DNA from: Candidatus Woesearchaeota archaeon
GTDB taxonomy: Archaea > Nanobdellota > Nanobdellia > Woesearchaeales > GW2011-AR15
Reading direction: 5' to 3'
DNA length: 64,000 bases
Assembly (NCBI GenBank): GCA_016935095.1
Contig: JAFGRO010000026.1
Coordinates: 18,248 to 82,247 of the forward strand
Notes under the pieces: model-generated
What the model was told of the DNA's origin: nothing
The model's input: only the letters and a program-made list of their open reading frames with translations
Database searches by the model: none
In this document: in pieces, positions 50,101 to 57,700 of the stretch
Layout of the letters: each line of letters begins with the position of its first letter
How positions within the stretch are numbered: the first letter of the stretch is position 1
Program-made: the position numbers and the translations under genes

Positions 50101-52581
50101 GATGTGAATAATAACACTGTATCTAATTATTCAGTTTCTGATTTGTCAGAGGGCAAGCATTACTGGAATGTTACCTGCTGGGACGGCCGTGATTTAAATA
50201 ATGTAAATAATATTAACATAAGCGAAACAAGATCATTTAATATTTATATTGCCCCTGAAATTGAGCTTATCGCGCCTTTAAATAACACCTGGAATAATTC
50301 CCAGGATATAGTGTTTTTGTTTAATGTGACTGATGACTCTTCAATTAACAACTGTTCCTTGATACTGAATAACGAGATTAACCAGACAAGAAACACCTCT
50401 CAAATAATTAACGGGGGCATAAGCAACTTTACTGTTACAGACATCACTTCTAAGTTTTATAACTGGTCTGTAATATGTTTTGACCAGTATGATGTGCAGG
50501 GAAACAGCACAACATGGCTGTTAAAAGCAGATAAAATCAAGCCTGCAATCACACTTAATGCACCTGAAAACGGGTATAATACAACCTCAGCCTCAGTTAC
50601 ATTTAATTTTTCGGTCATAGATAATCTTGATGACCAGTTAATATGCAATCTAACCTTGGATGGTGAGATAAATATTTCAGGAATAACAGCCTATAATAAT
50701 TCAGAGAATATAAGCTCAATCAGTAATCTTACAGAAGGAACACATTATTGGAATATAACATGTATTGATGAAGCCACTAATATAAATACATCTGAAACCA
50801 GGAGTTTTAGTATTTATATTGCCCCTGAGATTACCTTGATTGCTCCTGATGCTAATAACTGGACAAATCAGCAAAATGTCACATTTTACTTCAATGTGAG
50901 TGATGATACAGGAATAGAGAACTGCTCAATTTTAATAAATAACCAGGTTAACGATACAAAAGATTCTTCTGAAATTATTAACAATGCTATGAATAATTTT
51001 ACAGTCAATTATCTGGATGGAATCTACAACTGGAGCATAGAATGCTATGACAATACCTCTCTGCATATGTATACAATGTCTGAAAACAGGACACTCTATG
51101 TAGATCTATATGAACCGGAGCCGTATATAGAAACAGAAAACAAGACATGGTTTTATACTGCGACACCTCTGATTTACTTTAATATAACTGATAATATGGA
51201 TTCATTGCTTAATTATACTTTCTATGTTGATGATAGTTTAAATGTCATAGGAACAGCGGATAATGCAACTTCAACATCTGTAAATCTTGCAACTTTAACA
51301 AACGGTTCCCATACAGTTGTTTTAGAGGCAGTTGATAATGCAGGCAACAGGAAAAACTCAACACCTATTGTGATTTATATTGATACTGGTGACCCATGGA
51401 TTGTATTGAATTATCCTGGAAACGGCAATGAAACCTATTCAAATATGGTCACATTTAATTTTACAGCTTACGATGACATATCCTTGAATTTAACATGCAA
51501 CCTGACTCTTGACGCGCAGGTTATAGCTGAAAATATTAATGTTACAAACGGTACACCTTACGCCTATACACACCAGATACTGACAACAGGCATACATTAC
51601 TGGAATGTAACCTGTGTTGACATGGCTTCAAATTTCAATACCAGCGAAACTTGGAATTTTTCCGTGCCCCTGCCAGATTTGACATTAAATTCCTCGCATA
51701 TCATGTTTAATAATTCCCAGCCGGAACAGGGCGAAAATATTACAATAAACGCAACAATATTTAATTTAGGAGAGAGCAATGCAGAAAATGTAACTGTGCA
51801 GTTCTTTATCGGAAACTGGACACTCGATAACCAGATAAACGGTAACAGGACTATTTCAATAAATGCAGGCGAAAATATTACTGTAAATGTTTCATGGATA
51901 ACATCTATACCTAACAGTTATGATATCTATGTTGTTGTTGATCCGCCAATTGAGACCAATGGTGATATTAATGAAATCAATGAATCAAACAACTATGCTT
52001 ACAGGACACTGGTTATAGGAAGCTATAATACATTTTACGGGAATTTTTCAGGAGTTTTGAATATTAAGCAGAATCAGACAAACATGACTGTATTTGAATG
52101 GTCTCTCCTGAATTTTACCGGAAGCAATATCTATGCAGCGGATTATGATTCTATAGTAGACTGGACAAATCTCCAGGCAATAAGCAGGGATATCTCGGAT
52201 TTATATGTCCAGGATGATTTTAATGAAATAGATATTGCCCTGCAAATGGAAAATAATACAGATTCAATTAATCTTACATACACTGAAAACCTGCAGCCAA
52301 AAGCAACAGCCACTTTCACAGTATATACTTATAATATTGATAATGTGCCTGTTGTGAATTCAACAAACATCTCGAATTTTATAACAGGCATCCTCTGGGA
52401 TACATCTGACGGCAATACAGAATTTGATGCTTCACAGGATTTGGTTTTTATTACTCAAGTTAATGAAGATGCCCAGGGCATGTTCGGCGTATATGATTTT
52501 GAATTTAAAGTGCCTTCAAATTTAAAGCTTTATAGGACACCTGATGCAATTACTGTTGCACTTTACACTGAGATTAAATAA
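35155..52581 (+). CDS. Giant secreted surface protein (5808 aa): N-terminal tandem module, six tail-collar-like modules, two DUF2341+LamG-like units, Ig-like array, two CARDB domains
   Basis: Uninterrupted 17.4-kb frame; signal peptide [20 protein letters not shown]; collar-like [19 protein letters not shown]; DUF2341 [49 protein letters not shown]; no C-terminal TM. Confidence 0.92.
   Translation: [5808 protein letters not shown]
46225..51660 (+). repeat. Tandem array of about 18 Ig-like repeats (about 285 bp each), interrupted by one CARDB domain
   Basis: Recurrent APxVxLxxPxNN...FNFTVxDNLD...[22 protein letters not shown] / YNWTVxCxD...TFxID. Confidence 0.85.
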
Positions 52582-52610
52582 AAATAACTTAAAAAAAAGA
52601 GGCGATCTAA

Positions 52611-54767
52611 ATGAAAAAAAGAAAGGGCAAGTATATTTGGTTTGTAAAAAGATTGTTAATTATAGCCTTGTTATTGTCATTTTTATGTATTGTCAGGGCC
52701 CAGGAATGTACTCAGGAAACCCAGCCTAAATTAACAATGCCCTTATCATTAAAATTATATGAAGGACAAAATTATTATTATAAGATTCCGGTTAAATCTC
52801 AGAATAATTTAATATTTTCATGGGCGCCTGTCAACTCATCTTTAAAGAATTTTAAATTAAATTCCTCAACAGGTGAAATTAATTTTACACCAAAAAAATC
52901 TGATGTAGGATTTCATAAACTTATAATTTTAGCTGTGGATGAATCAGAGTGTTTCGACACTAAATTGGTTACCTTAATTGTTTATGACAAGCCGCTAATA
53001 ACAAGTTATTCCCCTTTATCAGGGGAACCTTCAGTAGATGAGGGTTCTTACATTAAATTTAATATAAATTCATCAACTGAAATTGAAACAGCTAACTCGT
53101 ACAGATATGAGTGGCATGTTGACGGGAAACTAATCGGGATTGAAAAGGAATTTCTTTACTCACCTACATTTAATGATGCAGGAATGCATAACATTACAGT
53201 TATTATCACAGATATCAATAGTATGAGAATATCTCATTATTGGAATGTAAATGTGAAAAATGTTAACAGGCCGCCTTATTTAAAAACACAGTTGCCTGAT
53301 TTGATAATATCACCAAAAAAAGAAATAACCCTTTATAATTTAAATGACTATTTTAATGACCTTGACAATGACCTGCTGAAATTTGATTATAATTTTATTG
53401 TAGATGAAAATACAACAAAGTATTCTGAATTATATGATATTGAAATAGATGAACAGGGTGATGTTACATTTACTTCCAGGATGAATGTTTCATATACAGA
53501 TTATGTTAGATTTTATGCAACGGACCCTTATGGAAAAACCGGTCCCTCAAATATTTTTAAATTGAGAATTATAACAACAAAGGATAAGTTCGAATTTTTT
53601 CAGCCGGTAAATAAAATCTGTGAAGTCCAGGTTGTTTGTTCTGAATGGTCCGAATGTTTGCCTACCGGAGTCAGAATTCGTGAATGTCATGATAAAAATA
53701 ATTGTAATGAAAAAAATGAAACTACACTGGATATTGAGGAATGTGATTTTAATGCTACATGCTTTGATGGTATTAAGAACCAGGCTGAAACAGGAGTGGA
53801 TTGCGGCGGTCCGTGTTTACCCTGCCCTACGTGTGAAGATGGCATTAAGAACCAGGGAGAAACTGATGTAGACTGCGGCGGTCCATGTACAGCATGCCCG
53901 AGTTGTAATGATTCTATAAAAAACCAGGATGAAACTGATATAGACTGCGGCGGTTCTTTTTGTAGAGTTTGTGAAGATGGAAGATTTTGTAAGTTGCACA
54001 GTGATTGTCTGAGTTTCAATTGCATTAATAATACATGCATGAATCCTACTTGCCATGATTTCAGGAAAAACCAGAATGAATCAGGAATAGACTGCGGCGG
54101 TCCATGCGAGGCATGCCCTACATGTACAGACGGGATCCTGAACCAGGCTGAATCAGGAATAGACTGCGGCGGCCCTTGTAAAGCCTGTGCAACATGTGAT
54201 GACGGCATAAAAAACCAGAATGAATTTCTTGCAGATTGCGGCGGTCCGTGCAGGGCATGCACTCTTCAGGTAATTCTTACAAACTGGTATATTGTCTTTT
54301 TGGCATTGCTCTTTGTTGCACTTTCCGGTGTGATTTTTTTATACCTGAGAAAAAAATACCTGAATAATGAGGTTGATTATCTGTTTAAGGCAAACCAAAA
54401 ACTGATGTTTGTTTTCAGGTCACATAATGATGAAAAAAGGCAGATTTCAGACAATGCATTGAATTCATTGCAGAATTTAAAGTCAAGAATCCATACAACC
54501 GAAAATGATGAGCAGCTTTCCAATGAATTTCATGATATAATTAAAAATTATTTCAAACAATTGCTTTTATTAGATGATGCATTCACAATTGGAGTGTTAA
54601 AAAGAACACTGGATTCAACTATTAAAAACCCCTTCCTGAGAAAAATTATATTGATACTTTATGAAAGGACTTTAACACTGGGGCATTCTGTCTTATTTAA
54701 ATTAGAGCTGAATGAAAAGACAGATGAGGCAATCTCAATAATTGAAAAACTTAAATTATCATTATGA
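52611..54767 (+). CDS. Membrane protein: signal peptide, cadherin/PKD-like Ig domains, Cys-rich DCGGPC repeats, TM, cytosolic helical domain
   Basis: SD AAAAAAGAGG at 52593; (C-x-DGIKNQxExxxDCGGPCxAC)n; TM WYIVFLALLFVALSGVIFLYL; helical tail. Confidence 0.88.
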   Translation: MKKRKGKYIWFVKRLLIIALLLSFLCIVRAQECTQETQPKLTMPLSLKLYEGQNYYYKIPVKSQNNLIFSWAPVNSSLKNFKLNSSTGEINFTPKKSDVGFHKLIILAVDESECFDTKLVTLIVYDKPLITSYSPLSGEPSVDEGSYIKFNINSSTEIETANSYRYEWHVDGKLIGIEKEFLYSPTFNDAGMHNITVIITDINSMRISHYWNVNVKNVNRPPYLKTQLPDLIISPKKEITLYNLNDYFNDLDNDLLKFDYNFIVDENTTKYSELYDIEIDEQGDVTFTSRMNVSYTDYVRFYATDPYGKTGPSNIFKLRIITTKDKFEFFQPVNKICEVQVVCSEWSECLPTGVRIRECHDKNNCNEKNETTLDIEECDFNATCFDGIKNQAETGVDCGGPCLPCPTCEDGIKNQGETDVDCGGPCTACPSCNDSIKNQDETDIDCGGSFCRVCEDGRFCKLHSDCLSFNCINNTCMNPTCHDFRKNQNESGIDCGGPCEACPTCTDGILNQAESGIDCGGPCKACATCDDGIKNQNEFLADCGGPCRACTLQVILTNWYIVFLALLFVALSGVIFLYLRKKYLNNEVDYLFKANQKLMFVFRSHNDEKRQISDNALNSLQNLKSRIHTTENDEQLSNEFHDIIKNYFKQLLLLDDAFTIGVLKRTLDSTIKNPFLRKIILILYERTLTLGHSVLFKLELNEKTDEAISIIEKLKLSL
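53758..54270 (+). repeat. Six Cys-rich repeats (mostly 72-bp spacing, one enlarged interval)
   Basis: GACTGCGGCGGTCC-like core at about 53800, 53872, 53944, 54092, 54164 and 54235. Confidence 0.88.
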
Positions 54768-57700
54768 AAAGCATAACCAAATCAATTATATTATGTACTT
54801 TGATATTATTTGTCTTACCAATAATAAAGCCAAGTGAAAACAATCTTGTTTTGTTAGATAAATCAGAATATCATTTAGGAGATACAGTAAATATTAATTT
54901 GGAAGATAATAGTTTTGAAGAGTTACAATTGTCTATAATAAATAATAATAATATTTACAAATATCTTGGCATTCCCGAGCCATACCTGATTTTCACGCCA
55001 AAAGATGCAGGCGATTACAGAATTGAATTAACGGACATTGCAAAAAACGAGGTTGTTTATGGAATTAATTTCAGTGTTTATGAAAAAACAGATGAGCCGA
55101 AAACTAATGAAAACTATTATTACTTAGAAATAGGAAATGCTCCTGATGATACTTTGGTTTATACTGATAAAGAAATTTATCAGAAAAATGAAATTGTAAA
55201 TATATATATCAATAATATAACTTCCGATTATAATCTGGTTATTAAGTCTGAAAACAACATATATACCTTTTTAGGAGAGCTTGTATCTCCGATGAAATTT
55301 ATTCCAAAGGATCCTGGGAAGCATGAAATCCAGCTCTTGAACTCGTTAAATGAAATTGTTTATGAGACTGAATTTTACTTGGGTTTTCCAGATGAAGAAG
55401 ATTTAACTGGTTATAAGAAATATGATGAGATAAAGCTCATTAATAATTCTGATGCTGATTCTCCTTTTTCAGGAGTATATAATCAAAGCTATTTCAATAT
55501 AAAAGAGGATCTTGCTGACAGAAAATTATGCACTTATTGTGATAATAACACTTTTGAGAGATTAAACGGCCTGAATAAATTTTTTGCATCTAATATTACC
55601 AAAAAAACAAGGTTAAAACATGGTGATGTAAGAATAAAGGACAGCAAAGGCAACAATATTAACTCAAGGATTAAATTTGAATCTGAATTCTTTGATGAGC
55701 CTTTTGGCTTTGATGATGAACTATATCTTGGAACATATGATATTGAAATAATTCCTGAAAATATCCGCATTAAAAAAATGGAAATCTTAGCATTGAATTT
55801 CACAGGTGAGCTTAATCTCAGCATAGAAGATGTCAATAAATCATTCAGGGTTAATAATGAGAATACTGTTTCCTGTTTTGCAATTGATCCAAGCAGTCTT
55901 GATTTTGAATCAGGTGAATTTACTTTTACAGCTTCTGGAACAGAATTGTGGAAATGTGCAGAGTGGAATTTCTCAACTCAAACCTGTTATGGAGATTGGA
56001 TAAAGGTAATGGAGTTAACACCTGGAGAAGAATACAACATACCCTTAACAGTTGATGATCCGGGCTTTGCTGAAATATACATTACAGCAGCAATGCACCT
56101 GGATGAAAACAGGAGCTTTATTTCTGACATATATGAAGAGATTAAAGAACTTGATGGTATTTGGTCAGAACCGATCTATGAAGATGAATATGTAAGAGTT
56201 ACTTTTGAGCAGGAGCTGGATAATTCAAGAGACATAACACTATATCCGAGAATTGTTTCAGGAAATCCAAAAGTGGAAATATATGAGATTGACGGGACTG
56301 AAAAAATTGCTGAATTCTCATCAATAATTTCAAATGGATATAACAAAGTGTTTTTAACAAATCTCGTTGGACAACAGGATGTTTTTGATTTAAGGGTTTC
56401 AGATGGAGCAATTGAAATTGACCATATCATTGACCCTTCGCCTTCGACAGTTCAGACAACAACAGCAACTGCCGATACAGGGACGCAACTTGCTTTTACC
56501 TTTGGTTCACAACCCTCTGTCGGAAACCTGTTGGTCGCTTTTCTAGGAACTTCGGATTATCTGGAAGACAGGGAACCTTCTGCTCCTGACGGAACATGGA
56601 CTCAAATTGAAATACAGGAAAATGGGAATGCAGAATTGACTGTCTGGTGGAAGATAGTTCAGAGCGGAGACGGAACCTCATACACTTTTACTATAAGCGG
56701 CTCTGCTGAAAGGGGTTCAGGAATATTATATGAAATTCAGGATGTAGATTCTGCTGACCCAATACATAAAAGTGATTCTGCACAAGGATCAACAACAACA
56801 CCCTCTTTAACTCCTGATGTTCTTGGAACTTTAGCGTTAGCTACTCTAGCAACAGATGATACAGAAAGCGTTTCAAGTGTGAGTTCAGGATGGACACTTG
56901 ATGAATCTGTCCTGCCGACTTATCACGGAACTTATTCAGCTTCAAGAGATGATCCAACAAATGATACAACAACTGCTATTTCAAATACTTTTACTATGGG
57001 TGGAACTGTTAATAATCCTTCTACTGCACTTGTTTTGATTCAGGGAATAACCAATACCGCACCTTCGGCACCTACAAACATCCAATGCGATGGTTCAGAT
57101 AACTGTAATATTACAGTATATACTTCAGTCATACTTAATGCATCAGGTTCAACTGATAATGAGAATGACACTATTACTTATTTTATTGAGGCTACTTTCG
57201 AAGGTGTGATAAACTCAGATGATTTAGAAAGCAGCATAATACAGATGACAGCTGAGCCAGGTCCAGCTAGTAATACAACCCTGTTTTCAGACGGAGGCGA
57301 AAGACCACCATGGCTAAGTTCAACAGACTGTGACCACGGAGGAGCATGGACAGGCTGCTCTGCATCTAGTTCTGATGTTTGGTCAAGCAATGCCAATCCC
57401 CGGCCAGGAGGGAGTTATGCCATTGAATTTGAGGAAGTGGATGCAGGTGAAAATAATTATTTATATAAAGATATTGACGGGACAGGCTATAATGAGGTTT
57501 ATATTGAATGGTGGTGGGCTGAAGACAATCTTGTTTCAACTGAATGGTGCCGCATGCACATTGACGGGACACAGGCGGCTCAGCATACCGGAGCAGTATA
57601 TTCTGATAACCAGTATGTTTTTTACTCTGCAAAGGTCTCGGATTATTCTGTAATCAGCAGCAGCATAGAGTTCAGGTTTACTGCGCTTGCAGCAGGCACC

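Noticed and set aside
53687-54262. 191-aa antisense ORF (-) with HGPPQS repeats
   Set aside because: Mirror of the in-frame DCGGPC repeat array on the + strand
57330-57653. 107-aa + ORF (and other small ORFs in 55-63 kb)
   Set aside because: Out of frame within the open frame starting at 54764 that encodes Ig-like/DUF2341 protein
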